Below, one piece after another: positions 36,145-47,960 of a stretch of DNA of 64,000 nt. The translations under genes and the position numbers were made by a program. The stretch's first letter is position 1; each line of letters starts with the position of its first letter. Below the pieces are notes generated by a model, which saw nothing but the letters and a program-made list of their open reading frames with translations, did not search any database and was not told where the DNA came from. Source of the stretch: Pelodiscus sinensis (taxonomy: Eukaryota; Chordata; Testudines; Trionychidae); the NCBI RefSeq assembly GCF_049634645.1, contig NC_134712.1, forward strand, positions 67,305,791 through 67,369,790. The letters are read 5' to 3'.

Positions 36145-37942
36145 TTCTGGCTAGAGTATTCTGTCTCTCTATGTCGGTGGTGGGGAGCTCAAATTATCCT
36201 CTCAAATGCGGGGTCATGAATAGGGACTGCTGCAAGCCCCCCAAAAAACACAGGCTGAAATGGCCCCCCTAGACCAAATGTGCAGTTGTTGACTCCCTGT
36301 TATAGTCTGCCACAGGTCATGACCCATGCTCCTTCAAAGTGTTCCGTGCAATGGACACAACAGGAGCCTCTGGATGATTGTTGGGTGCCTATGACCAGCA
36401 ATAACTCTTGTGTTGAGCTTAATTGGTGCGAAAGGCATTGTCTATCCCCATAGAAATGAATTTCAGCCTTGAAGATTTGGGACTTGAAGATATATTTTTT
36501 CATTTTTTATTTTCAGAAAAAGTTTTGGGGCAACTTTTGATAGCTGAATACGTAAGTGTATAATTCTGTTTGTCTTCCTTCACCCATCCTTGGAGGAAGG
36601 AAAGTATCAGAATCAAATGTTATGAAATGGATAAGATAAAACCTGTCTAGAAGTTATTGAAGGAACATTGCCGAAAAGTGGTTTTAATTTTGGTTGTATA
36701 AGATCCATCTCTACTGCAACTTTTGAGAAATTAGTCTAGTAACATTGGTTGGGTGAATAGAGATGATTGATTGTTTTAAGCAATCAATTAAAAGTTCTAT
36801 TTTTCCTCATCACCACTTTTGTTTTGTTTTGTTTATTTATTCTACAGTCTCAGGAGTAGAAACTCTGGGCCTAGTTCTCATTTATATTAAAGTCCATATA
36901 CATGAGCTCTGGCAATGAAAAGTAAATGAGAATCGAGTGCCATGTCTTTGTGCATGTGTTAGAGGGACTGATCCTGTTATTTTTGTGACCTAGTCCAAAA
37001 TAAATAACTACACTAAAAAAGAAAGTAAGCAAGATGACTACACAGTTATCAGTTTGGAAAATATTACACGTTTGTATGAGTCAATGGAATGACTCATGAG
37101 TGAGGGCTGCAAGGTTGGAGCCTTGATTTGGAAAGTCATTTTGGATTAATCTTCTGGAGGAATGATACTCTAAATCAAACTTGCTTCAGTACTGTTCAAC
37201 TACTTCTCTCTGTGATAGAGTGGGATATTACTGTATTGAATTGTGAAGGTTTTTATACCTGTGTACTGTGAGCACATTTGTTTGGACTTGCCCAAGGGCA
37301 GGCTGTTATGCTGCACTCCAGAGAGCTGCCATACCTGGGAAAGCTGTTTACTCTTCTCACTGACAGGTCATTGCTGACAGATGTTGACTTTGACACTCAC
37401 CTATAAGCCTGTTCCTCCTGGAATAATGGTTCTACAGCATCCCCAGAAAGAGGGTTTGGGTGGAACAAGTGTGATCCGTGGCTATGTATCTTCATAATTT
37501 GCATACATGGCACAGAGACAGAAAGCCCTATGTCAGATCAGGGTTTTACTCTGTGCAGGTGGGTATACTGCTACACACAAAGACCTGAGACAGAGAAGGA
37601 GGGACTCTGCTGATGCACACTACAGACTCACAAAAGATTTAGCACATATTATTGGAAAGCGCTTTTTAGAAATTTAGGATCAAGAGATATTTAAGTCTTG
37701 ATTAATTTCAGAGTAAATGTTACATTCTTCTGCTTAAGCCTTTGTTCTTTGCTTTTCTGCCATGTCGTGTCTGATGGGGTTAAACAAATATGTCCTAATT
37801 TCCTGTAGCCTAGGTGGAGTTCTGGGAGATTGTGGAGATGCAACGTGGGAGGCTCAGGAGGATTCAGACACTGGTTTCTGGACTTTGACATCCCAAAAAA
37901 GGGCATGAGAGAGTCTGAGCCTGAGAGTGTATGCCCTGGAGC

Positions 37943-38581
37943 AAGGGTGGGCAAGAGGCTGCCAGCAGGCCGGATCCAGCCTGCAAGCCACTAGCTCCAG
38001 CCTGCAGCCGCCTCACTGAAGCCCTTAGGCAGAGAACAGACTATGCTTTAAAAAGCCATCTGTTCTCCATTCCGGATGGCTGGGGAGGGAGGAGGGAGAC
38101 TTCTCATGCTATTCCCACCCCCTCAGTAATATCTCTTCACTCCCATTGGCCAATCTCTCAGTTTCTGGCCAATAGGAGCTGAGAATTTTTGCTGGGAGCA
38201 GGGGCAGTGTAGGATGCCTTCTCCTTTTCTCCTTGATTCCCTCCCTCTCATGCCCAGAGCGGAGCCACGTGGAGCAACAAGCAGCCTGCAGCAGACAGTC
38301 TGCCTCAGCTTTCTGCTGGTAAGCACCGCCCAGCCAGAGCCTCCCTCTGGTACCCCACCTCCTCTCTTCCCCAACCCTCTGCCCCCCCCCACATACGCAA
38401 CCCCCCGTGACTCCTACTCCAGATGACATCCCAAAATCCTCCCCCCAAGTTTCCCTTCTACACCCAGTCTCCATCCCAGACCTCAGAATTCCTCCATTAA
38501 TATCCTAGAAGAGTGTGGCCCTCAACCACTTTCCAAAATCTTGGCATGCCCCCCCCCATCAAAAATTATTGCCCACCCCAT
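37943..38581. mobile_element. hAT-like nonautonomous element
   Basis: Left end AAGGGTGGGCAA and right end TTGCCCACCCCAT are inverted. Flanks CCTGGAGC (37935-37942) and CCTAGAGT (38582-38589) look like an 8-bp duplication with two transitions. It has no transposase frame. Confidence 0.65.
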
Positions 38582-38783
38582 CCTAGAGTCCAAGAACTAA
38601 TAAATAGAAACTTTCCATATTCACCTAGCTCAGTAATAAGGGAGACTCAGTGATTGGGTCTGCTGGGTGTAAGCTAATGAGTTGCTAGCCCAGTTTGTAT
38701 TATCTTCTAATCAAGGACTTAATTCTATAATAAACATTTCTTTACCCTCTTTGCTTGTTCTATCATGTACATAATATAATATA

Positions 38784-39159
38784 TGTTGGACCTCCCTGGT
38801 CCAGCATCCTCGGGACCTGACTGGTCCCGAATGAGGGATTTTACTGGACCAGGGGAGGTCATTTCTGCCCCCGCCACTGCCCCCCCCCCAAGCTTGACTC
38901 CACTCCTGGCCCGGCCACTGGCTTCTTGTACAGCTCTTGTACAGCCCCCACCAGACACCGATGGTACTCCAGCCGCTCTGCCACTGGTGCAGCTGGACAC
39001 CCGCAATAAGGCATCCAGTCGCCCTACAGCCAGCCCAGCTGGGCTCCTGGACCCCACAGGGGTTCTGCCTCCAGCCCTCCACCAAGACTCTCTGGTCCAG
39101 TAACATCCGTGGTCCTGCCATATCATGGATGTTGCCAGACCAGAGAGTCCCAATTTGGA
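38784..39159. mobile_element. TA-flanked MITE with subterminal hairpin (copy 3, inverted)
   Basis: Same family as 4523-5134 but inverted. The left end TGTTGGACCTCCCTGG is the family's right end. The hairpin (CTCTCTGGTCCAGTAACATCC pairing with GGATGTTGCCAGACCAGAGAG) lies near the right end, about 39090-39149. Exact ends are approximate because the termini are mutated. Confidence 0.6.
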
Positions 39160-40034
39160 TACAAGTGAAACAAAAATTAACCTATTAATTACTTTCTTGA
39201 AAGTAAACACATTGCTCCAAATTAGTGAATGCTTAATTTTTATTTCAGTAGTAATATTTCATTGTTGTTTCATATGGAACATCGTGTTTTTAAGGTGAGA
39301 AATGAACTTGAACTCCTTGTTTCTGTGATGCATCTTTGACTGCCAATGAAATTGTCCGAAAAAGCACATCCGGTTTCTCTTGGATTCATAGACATGTTAT
39401 ACTGGAGAGAATAAATTAAGAAAACATTTTTTCATGATTGTGTCTTCAAATGCAAGCTATCAAAATGTAGTCACTACAGTTTGGAGGGGAAAAAGTGTTT
39501 ATGGATTGCTAATAAGCTGTAACAAAATCAAGTGTAGTATGGCTATTGGCCAAATATGAAAAATCAGAGGAACATTATATTATTTTCTGATCTGCGCTTC
39601 TGGCTGGTGCCCATCTAAACACCAAGGAATTCTTCCTATTCCTATATTATGAATAACTGGAATTTTAATTTCTGATATTCTTGGAGGTCCTGCCAAACTC
39701 ATAATGATAGTATCCAATTCCATTGCATAAACTGATGCTAACATTCTCCATATTAGCAGGGCATCTGACCAGCATTATCTAAGTATTTTCTTGGCATATT
39801 GCATATGAAATCATGCAGCGAGATTTTTCTAAACACTGTTAAAAAAAATCCAAACCACAATGGTAAGCACATTAGGTGTTTTAAAAAGTGTAATGGAAAG
39901 ATGTGAGACAGTGATAATCATTTTTAAAGCATTTATTCATTTATTTGTATTACAGGTGAATATTTGTATTATAGTCAGCTTTATGTAATATTCTGCAGTA
40001 ATTATGGGAAAAACAAGGAGTATGGTGTGAGGAG

Positions 40035-40527
40035 CATTACTAGCAGATGTAGAGAAGCGATTATTCCCATTTATTCGGCTCTTGTGAGGTTACATCTAGA
40101 GTATTGTGTCCAGTTCTGGATCCCCCACTATAGAAAGAATGTGGACGCATTGGAGAGGGTCCAGCGGAGGGCAACCAAAATGATTAGGGGGCTGGAGCAC
40201 ATGACCTATGAGGAGAGACTGAGGGATTTGGGTTTGTTTAGTCTGCGGAAGAGAAGAGTGAGGGGGGATTTGATAGCAGCCTTCAACTTCCTGAAGGGAG
40301 GTTCCAAAGAGGATGGAGAAAGGCTGTTCACAGTAGTGATGGATGGCAGAACAAGGAACAATGGTCTCAAGTTACAGTGGGAGAGGTCTAGGTTGGATAT
40401 TAGGAAAAACTATTTCACTAGGAGGGTTGTGAAGTACTGGAATGGGTTACCTAGGGAGGTGGTGGTATCTCCATCCCTAGAGATTCTTAAGTCTCAGCTT
40501 GACAAAGCCCTGGCTGGGTTGATTTAG
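40035..40527 (+). pseudogene. CR1 ORF2 C-terminal fragment
   Basis: More than 160 codons without a stop. The fragment covers the end of the reverse-transcriptase polyprotein: E-Y-C-V-Q-F-W, L-E-R-V-Q-R-R-A-T-K-M-I, R-L-D-I-R-K-N-Y-F and L-P-R-E-V-V. The uninterrupted frame suggests a younger insertion than the other CR1 copies here. Catalytic domains are missing through truncation. Confidence 0.85.
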
Positions 40528-40612
40528 TTGGGATTGGTCCTGCCTTGGGCAGGGGGCTGGACTTGATGACCTCCTGAGGTCTCTTCTAGCTCTATGATTC
40601 TATGATAGAAGA
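40035..40612 (+). mobile_element. CR1 LINE 3' end, 5'-truncated, with intact tail
   Basis: An open CR1 C-terminal frame runs from about 40035 to 40527, followed by a 3' UTR (GGGCAGGGGGCTGGACTTGATGACC) and ending in the CR1-type octamer tail, ATTCTATG repeated. 5' truncation with an intact 3' end is the normal outcome of target-primed reverse transcription. Confidence 0.9.
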
Positions 40613-41917
40613 GACTGCTGCAACCAGGCTTATAGGTTTCCTTCTTCCAACTGCTGCGGCAGTGATTCTGTGTTTATTGTCAGTTGCTTAAATTGGAAGA
40701 GCAGTGGAGGTACAATACAGTGATTTGAACGTAGAGTATGTTTTGTCCTTTTAAGGGAAAGATACTCTACGGAAATGGATTAGGAAAAGAAAAACTCAGC
40801 AAAGCTCTAAATGCTTTTTTAATGTTTAGCATATGAAGTATAATAGAGAAGTTTTCATACTTCTCTAAAAGAGGTTTTATCAACTGAAGTCTAAATGAGA
40901 CCCTGTTTCAGTGATTGGTCTCCTACTACATCAAAAGTTTGTATTAAACCTCTTGTGGGCAACTCTTTTTCAACTGAATTAGATTTGGGGAAACATTTGA
41001 TCTCTTAAACATAGCTCTGGGCAAGTTTACACTTCTTATAAAATAGATTTAAACTGTAAGCTTTGTATTAAGAGTTTTCTGGGTTACTTATGGAGTCAGA
41101 AAACGAGTATACCAATAGGAGGTGAAACACAATAGGAAGTAAGCATTACTGTTTCCTTTGACTCACAGATTCTTTAATATTCTAACTTTAGTTTCATAGT
41201 TCCTGTATGTTTTTCCTACTCCAGGAAGAACAGGTCAATTCAGGAGGCTACTCTGGGTCAGAGTATTTTATCTATTTTGTGTACGAGTGACATTTTTTAT
41301 GTCGATAGCTTTTTATTTTCTCTGTTAGACTTTAGCCCTCAGTTCAGCAGTTGATTCATAACAATACGTTATACTACTGAAGTGATCACCATGATTATTT
41401 TTTATTCATATTATCATGTGGCATTTGTAGCTTCTTTTAGTCATATACTTAACAGGTCCTGGACCAGATGAAGATCCCTTGCTTATAGTAATGTCTTTCT
41501 CTGAATCCCACAAAGGCTGTTTGTTGCCTTAAGGGCCTTCACCAGTTCATTTGGATGAAGACTGCAACCCTGGGCCATAAACAAGGATTTCAAAATACCA
41601 CAAACCTAGTAAGAATAAAGAGCTGCTGGTACTCCTCCTTGAGCCAACCCTATGATGACTCTAGCCCATAAATCAGAGACGTGTTGTAAAACAGAACTGG
41701 TCTGTTCCTCCAATAGGAACACAAAAGTTCATAATGCTCTTTTGGGGGAGCCTCTCACTTATTGGGCTATTTTTGTGGAAAGCTCCCTCCCTCCCTCCTT
41801 CCTTGGCTCCTTTGCAGTGTGCCAAAACTTTTCAGAGTCCCTAATCATGACTGCCTTCACTAATTATGGTAGACACTTTGAAAAGGTGTCTGGAATCTCC
41901 TCATGTCACTTCTCTAA

Positions 41918-42119
41918 GGCTACGTCTAGACAGTGGGGCTATTTTGGGATACCAGAAATATCCCAAAAAAGCAATTTCATGTCTGTAATGGGCCTGTTAT
42001 TTCGAAATATATTTCAAAATAACGGGCGCACTATTCCGGCATCCCTGTAATCCTTATGGTTAAGGGATTTGTCAGAATAGCGCTTTATTTTGAGGTAGGG
42101 GTGCTGTGTAGATGCACCC
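41918..42119. mobile_element. Small Harbinger-like MITE with TAA duplication
   Basis: Ends GGCTACGTCTAGAC and GTGTAGATGCACCC are inverted, flanked by TAA at 41915-41917 and 42120-42122. The inside has alternating ATTTCGAAAT and ATTTCAAAAT motifs. A three-base TWA duplication fits PIF/Harbinger; it may relate to the crocodilian/turtle 'Chompy' MITEs, a name from memory. Confidence 0.65.
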
Positions 42120-44339
42120 TAAGAGATTATTTTCTTTTAAAAAAGTAAGATTTTTTTTTGTATGTTGCCAATGTGCATGCCATTGCATTTTCTTGGAAAT
42201 ACTTCCCTTTCCTAATTGTTTCAGGAAGATAAAGTAGCCAGCAGTGCCATCAGGAGACCAGAGGTCACCTGCAGTAGAAGCACAGCAGGCTGCTGGTGGA
42301 AGTGTCTGGTAATATGAAGGCAAGAAAAAGCCCTGAATGGAAAAGGGTCTATAATAGTTGGTAGGTCAGGCATATAGACTGGCTACCTCTACTTCTCCCC
42401 AAACCTTGGACTAGAACAGGGTTCCCTCCAGGGATCGTGCACAGGTTTCATGAGTGACTACCCTCCCTCCCTATCTTATTTTATTTTTTGGTTTTTCTAG
42501 TCCTTGAGAGAATATAAAAATGAGCCAAATATGAATCTTGAATTACCCCAATATATAAGGTGGGTTATCCTGCCAATTTATCTCAAGCAAGGCCTTCTGG
42601 ACTCTACAGATTTATGTCATGGATTCAGGCTTTTTCCCATGATGCCATTAAATGGAGTATTTTGTAATCTAAGTAATTTATTCTTTTGCATCCAAGCATC
42701 CTCCTCCCCTGTCTCCCTGTCATGCTGGGACCTGCATGCACCTCTTGCTCTCCCAGCTTTCCCTCAAGGTGAAGTTAATTGAATTATATTACACCATGCA
42801 CTGTTCCACGGAGACACACAAAGCAGTCCCAACCACTCTCCCTTTCTTTCCTTCTCCTTGGATCTTTTGCTTGCAGCCTTGCTTTCCAATCTAGTGGACT
42901 CAGAGCAAAAAACATACCAAATGTTTGAAAGCTACCTGCAGTGCTTCAGAGAGAACATTGTAGTAGTTGCCAAAGTATTTTGAGATATGCATGGAGCTAG
43001 TAATAAGAGGGAGCACTGAGCTGTTTCAGGACCAACATCTATCTTTACAAAATAAATTATTTAAATTCTTCAAGTAAAAGCTTATCAGTTTATAAAACCA
43101 GAAGATTGTTTTATTAATGGCAATGTTATGAACATGAAAGCCATATCATACTTAGTGTCTCTGTGAATAGTGAAAGCTGCCAAGCCTCATTCTAATTTAA
43201 GGAAATGGATAGCTCGCTGTGTCTTGAATGTTGTCTGTGTTTCATTTAGGATCTTCTGTTATTGCTAGTCAATTTAAGCTATTTTCTTTCCAGTGATGCA
43301 GTCAGCTGTCAAGTTCACAACGTGGCTGCAGATGTTTGTGAACTTGTTAATGCAACTGGATGTAGGTTTAGATGAACTGGATTTAGAGACCTTCCAGATT
43401 AAATCAACCATGATTGTACCCTCTGTATGGATGAGTGAGTTTGTTTGGTTTTCATTTGATGTGGTTATTCAGGGAACAAAACAGCTTTGTGTTTCCCATC
43501 TCACTTTGCTTATTTTCCCATATTTTCTGTTTAAAAAGTTAATAGCTTTAAATTTATCCATCTAAACCAGAATTAGCATCATTTTGTATGCCCCTTCAGT
43601 AACAATGTGCTGTAAAGCTTTGATTATTGTCAGTACAGATCTGCATACTTTAGTAAACATGAATTTAATTATCAAGGTCAGAACCTTCTGAAGTTCTACC
43701 AATGTGGTTCTAACCATATTTGGGACTTCAGGTCCCAAAGTTGTCGCCCAGAGTTCTGTTTCTGATTTCCAAAGCCGAGAGGCTGGAACTCCATTTAAAA
43801 ACTTCAGTCAGTGCAGAATAGTACTCAAGGCATGCACAAAGCATTAAGACCGTATAAACTGCTGTGTTGCATGCGCCTTTTGATGGAGCAGTTGAGAAGG
43901 AACCAGACAGTGATCGAGGATAAAGGAAATCCATGTACCAAGGACAGCCTTTTATAGAGCCTATGGGAGCTGAAGCTCTGATGAAGGGGGTCTTGAAAGC
44001 TATGCAGGATGTAGCTATGTGTAACTCCTGAAAGTGCACAGGAGAAGCACTGAGTGTCTTAGGCACTCAATTTGAAAGTAGCTAAGGGCAGGCTGGCCCT
44101 TCTTATAACTTCAGGTGTGATGCAGCAGTTGATGTGTTGGCACTAGAGAATGCCCCCCACTCTGCTTTCCAAGGACAAGGAACACCTCTTTCAAAGTTTT
44201 GGTTTACATTTTAACTTCCTAGTTGTAACCCCTTCTCTTTATTTAACAAAACTAGAGGGAGGGAATGAAACACTGGTGAGACTGGGGAAAGGAGGCAGGA
44301 GAGAAGAGAGGGTGGAAGAAGGGAGCTAGAAGGGGGAGG

Positions 44340-45079
44340 GGAAGCTCAGAGTTGGGGGTCTCGCTGGACCAACTTGATTTTCTTGCAAACCTGCTCCTGG
44401 GTTCGCATGTGGCCTTTGGTGGCCAGGCTGGCAGCTATCCTGCCATAGACGGCTACGTTCCTCCATCTAATGTAGAGATCATGGACGTTGGTGGTATCCC
44501 CCCCCCAAACCTGAATAAAGTCCATGATCTCCACCCTGGACCAGGAAGGTGCCACCTTCTCCAGGCCCTGGCAGGCTCCTGGGAGCTGGCAGACTGCTCC
44601 TGGGGAGTGGTGGAGGGCTGGCTTCCAGTGGCTGGCTCATATTTTGGGGCCACTAGGTCAGGGGCAGTGACTGCTGGCTCTGGGCTGGCAGGCTTAGAGC
44701 TGGCACAGGCACTGTGGCCAGAGTCAACCCCTTTAAAGGCTCTGGGGACCGGGGGGGGGGGGGGGGGGAAGGGCGGGAGAGAAGTGTTCTTGGTTGAGGC
44801 TGAAATGGCCACCAGGGCACCCTGGGAAGGCTGGAGGCCCCCTATTTCGAAATAAGTATCTACACAGTACTTATTTCGAAATAGCTATTTTGAATTTGGC
44901 ATTATTCCTTGTGGAATGAGGTTTACCAAATTCGAAATAAGCGCTCTGCTATTTCGAATTTATTTCGAAATAGCAGTTTGGCTGAGTAGATGTTAGGAAA
45001 GTTATTTTGAAATAATAGCTGTTATTTTGAAATAACAACTGTTATTTTGAAATAACTTTGCTGTGTAGACATACCCTTT
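44340..45079 (-). mobile_element. Harbinger-like element fragment with Myb/SANT-like coding remnant
   Basis: The right end GTGTAGACATACCC at 45063-45076 matches the end type of the MITE at 41918. Inside are repeated ATTTCGAAAT and TTATTTTGAAATAA units (44845-45055), a G run near 44750-44768, and a Myb/SANT-like coding block on the - strand. The left end could not be found. Adjacent CR1 sequence starts right after the right end. Confidence 0.55.
44346..44555 (-). pseudogene. Myb/SANT-like DNA-binding domain remnant
   Basis: Seventy residues on the - strand with W-S-R-V-E-I-M-D-F-I-Q-V-W-G, then N-V-A-V-Y-G-R-I-A-A-S-L, and K-G-H-M-R-T-Q-E-Q-V followed by K-K-I-K. This spacing fits the trihelix/Myb-SANT-like domain common in Harbinger-type accessory proteins and in many reptile repeat-derived predictions. 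An overlapping Pro/Ser-rich frame at 44453-44812 may be its shifted upstream part. No nuclease is present. Confidence 0.6.
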
Positions 45080-46607
45080 GTCTCCTATTTTCTAAGATGA
45101 AAAGTCCCAGTCTTTTTAATCTCTCCTCACATGGGACCCGTTCCATATCCCTAATCATTTTTGTTGCCCTTTTCTGAACCTTTTCCAATGCCAATATATC
45201 TGTTTTTGAGATAAGGCATCCACATCTGTACACCATATTCAAGATGTGGGCAAACCATGGTTTTATATAGAGGCAATACGATGTTCTCTGTCTTATTCTC
45301 TCCCTTTTTTAATGACTCCTAACATCTATTGACCCCTCTCAAAAAAACTCTAGTAGATTAGTAAGGAATGATTTCCCTTTACAGAAAACGTGCTGACTCT
45401 TCCCCCAACAAATTATGTTCATCTATGTGTCTGACAATTATATTCTTTGCTATAGTTTCAGCTAGTTTGCCAAGTACTGACATTAGACTTACCCATCTGT
45501 AATTGCCAGAATCATCTCCTGGAGCCCTTTTTAAATATTGGAGTCACATTACTTATCTTCCAGTCATTGCGTACAGAAGATGATTTAAAGAAGAGGTTAC
45601 AAACCACAGTTGCTAGTTCCACAATTTCACATTTGAGTTTTTTCAGAACTCTTGGGTGAATGCCATCTGCTCCTGGTGACTTGTTACTGTTAAGCTTATC
45701 AATTTGTTCCAAAACCTCCTCCCAAAGACACCTCAATCTGGGACAATTCCTTAGATTTGTCACCTAAAAAGACTGGCTCAGGTTTGAGAATCTCTTTAAC
45801 ATTCTCAACCGTGAAGACCGAAGCAAATAATTCATTTAGTTTTTCCACAATTACTTTATCGTCTTTGAGTGCTTGTTTTGCATCTCAATCGTCTGGTGGC
45901 CCCTCTGGTTGTTTAGCAGGATTCCTGCTTCTGATGTACTTTAAAAACATTGTGCTATTACTTTTTGAGTTTTTTTCTAGCTGCTCTTCAAACTCCTTTT
46001 TGGCTTTTCTTATGATATTTTTATACTTAATTTGACAGGGTTTATGCTCCTTTCTGTTTTCCTCACTAGGATTTAACTTCTATTTTTTAAATGATGCCTT
46101 TTTATCTCTCACTGCTTCTTTTACTTGGTTTTTAAGCCATGGTGGCACTTTTTTGGTCCTCTGTGTTTTTTAATTTGGGGTATACATTTAAGTTGGGCCT
46201 CTCTTATGGTGTCTTTGAAAAGTTTCCATGCAGTTTGGAGGGATTTTACTTTTCACTGAACCTTTTTAATTCCTGTTCAACTAACCTCCTCATTTGTATG
46301 TAGTTCCCCTTTCTGAAATTAAATGCCACAGTGTTGGGTTGTAAAGGTTTTTTTCCACTGCAGGGATGTTACATTTTATTACATTATGGTGACTATTTAA
46401 AAGCGGTCCAGTTATATTTACCTCTTGGACCAGATCCTGCTCTCCACCTAGGACTAAATCAAGAATTGCCTCTCCCCTTGTGGGTTCCAGAACCAACTGC
46501 TCCACGAAGCAGTCATTTGAGGTATCACTTTTTTTCTTCTGTTTGGTCTGTGAGAACCAGAGTTGGTGACTTTCAGGGCACACAGTGGAAAACACGTTTT
46601 CCCACAT
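45080..46607 (-). mobile_element. CR1 LINE fragment, antisense, with internal deletion
   Basis: On the - strand, 46607-46290 encodes the end of the endonuclease region (T-R-G-E-A-I-L-D-L-V-L), 45763-45512 encodes N-K-S-P-G-A-D-G-I-H-P-R-V, and 45242-45042 encodes L-E-K-V-Q-K-R-A-T-K-M-I. Compared with the copy at 48.3-51.5 kb, some 500 bases covering the catalytic reverse-transcriptase core are missing near 45300. Confidence 0.8.
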
Positions 46608-46812
46608 TCTTTTTCCTTTTTATTTGGAAGAAAGCTGGATTTAGGGATTGATGAAAGGAGAGTAGTTTAAAATTAAGGACTTATTGAATTGTTTTAATTT
46701 TTGTGCAACATCCAGAGCATAACATGTGAATAAATACAGTAATTTAAAGGGGCTTTTTGTGTTTCAGTTTTTACTACTTTATTAAATGTTTAACAAGGCA
46801 TCTATGATTGTA

Positions 46813-47155
46813 CAGGCAGTCCCCAGGTTATGTACAAGATATGGACTGTAGGTTTGTTCTTATGTTGAATATGTATGTAAGTCGGAACTGGTACATATTG
46901 TAGGGGAAACTCTAGCCAAACATTTCTCCAGAGCTCAGTTTTATTCTCCCACATCTCACTTCCCTCAGTCCTTTATTCTCAAGCAGAGGTGTCTGCTGAG
47001 AAAAGCTGCTCCGCGTCTCCCTGGTCTGCTGGGGGAGCGCTAGCTTCGTGTCTCCCTGGTCTGCTGGGGGGAAGCAGCTAGTGCGGGGTTGCCTCACCCC
47101 GTTTGTAAGTAAGGATCCGATGTAAGTCGGATCCATGTAATCCGGGGACTGCCTG
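46813..47155 (+). mobile_element. Tigger-like fold-back MITE, copy C
   Basis: Left CAGGCAGTCCCCAGGTTATG and right TAATCCGGGGACTGCCTG, flanked by TA at 46811-46812 and 47156-47157. Only 343 bp; most of the inner hairpin body seen in copies A and B is deleted. Confidence 0.85.
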
Positions 47156-47788
47156 TATTTAGAAAAATACACTATTCTTTTTTGACAATATAAATCCGCT
47201 ATGGGCAAACCAGGCTTGAGAATGGGCCACATGAGTGGCCCTACTTCATCTCAGTGGGCTACAAGATTGTCATAACCAAGGATTGGATAGTTTTGCTAAT
47301 TGAACTTTTTTAAGTAGGATATGCAGGATGTGCCGATTAAACTACAACAGCACTGTGATTGGATGTGGAAGTAGCAGTCAGTGTTGGGTGCAATCAGCAC
47401 ACACGTCACTTCATATGCTCTTTCTTTATGAGTGTGTTACTTTAATAATACTGGTAGGAAAAAAAACTGCAGACAGAAACCAGCAGAATTTGGAAGCCCT
47501 CTGCTTGGGCAATGGTAAACAAAAAGTCTTGTGGGCCAAACATAGAACCCTGATTGCCCACCACTGATGTAAATTGATATGCACAGACAAACATTGATAT
47601 ATTTCAGTCATGTCTTCTGTTTCTTTATCTAATACAATTAAGCGTGCTGGTGCTCTTATAAATATGTTAATTACAAATGAGCAAAAGTGTGAAATTGCAG
47701 TTTTATTATATTTAGCTAAATTTATGTCTAAAAACAGACCTCTATTCTGAAATATTTACCCTTTCTTTCCTTCTTCCTCTCCCCTCAG

Positions 47789-47960
47789 ATTTGAATTCTG
47801 TGAACCTGCATTTGTGGTTGGTAATTGTCTGGAGATTGCATCGGACAGTCATCAGTATGACAGGATCTATTGTGGAGCTGGAGTCCAGAAAGATCATGAG
47901 AACTACATGAAAATTTTATTGAAAGTTGGAGGCATTCTGGTTATGCCCATAGAAGATCAG
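47789..47960 (+). CDS. PCMTD1: PCMTD1 coding exon 3 (residues 137-194)
   Basis: The acceptor CCCCTCAG lies just before 47789 and the donor is GTAATT at 47961. The first base completes Lys137. The peptide runs F-E-F-C-E-P-A-F-V-V-G-N-C and includes Y-D-R-I-Y-C-G-A-G-V and L-L-K-V-G-G-I-L-V-M-P, which are the later strands of the PCMT-type methyltransferase core. The exon ends exactly on a codon boundary (582 coding bases so far). It sits after a 19.1-kb intron filled with CR1, hAT and Harbinger-like insertions. Confidence 0.95.

Larger units (their letters stand above)
28653..47788 (+). other. PCMTD1: PCMTD1 intron after coding exon 2
   Basis: A 19.1-kb GT-AG intron. The first 9.3 kb (28653-37934) is AT-rich with homopolymer runs but no repeat family or gene that I can name. 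The second half holds a hAT element, a TA-flanked MITE, two CR1 fragments, a small MITE, a Harbinger-like element and a Tigger-like MITE, listed separately. I recognise nothing in 39162-40034, 40611-41914, 42123-44340 or 47158-47788. Confidence 0.9.

Noticed and set aside
41652..42050. 132-codon + strand frame
   Set aside because: It runs into the small Harbinger-like MITE and has no domain features.
44352..44855. 167-codon + strand frame
   Set aside because: Opposite strand of the Myb/SANT-like remnant; Gly-run from a poly-G stretch.
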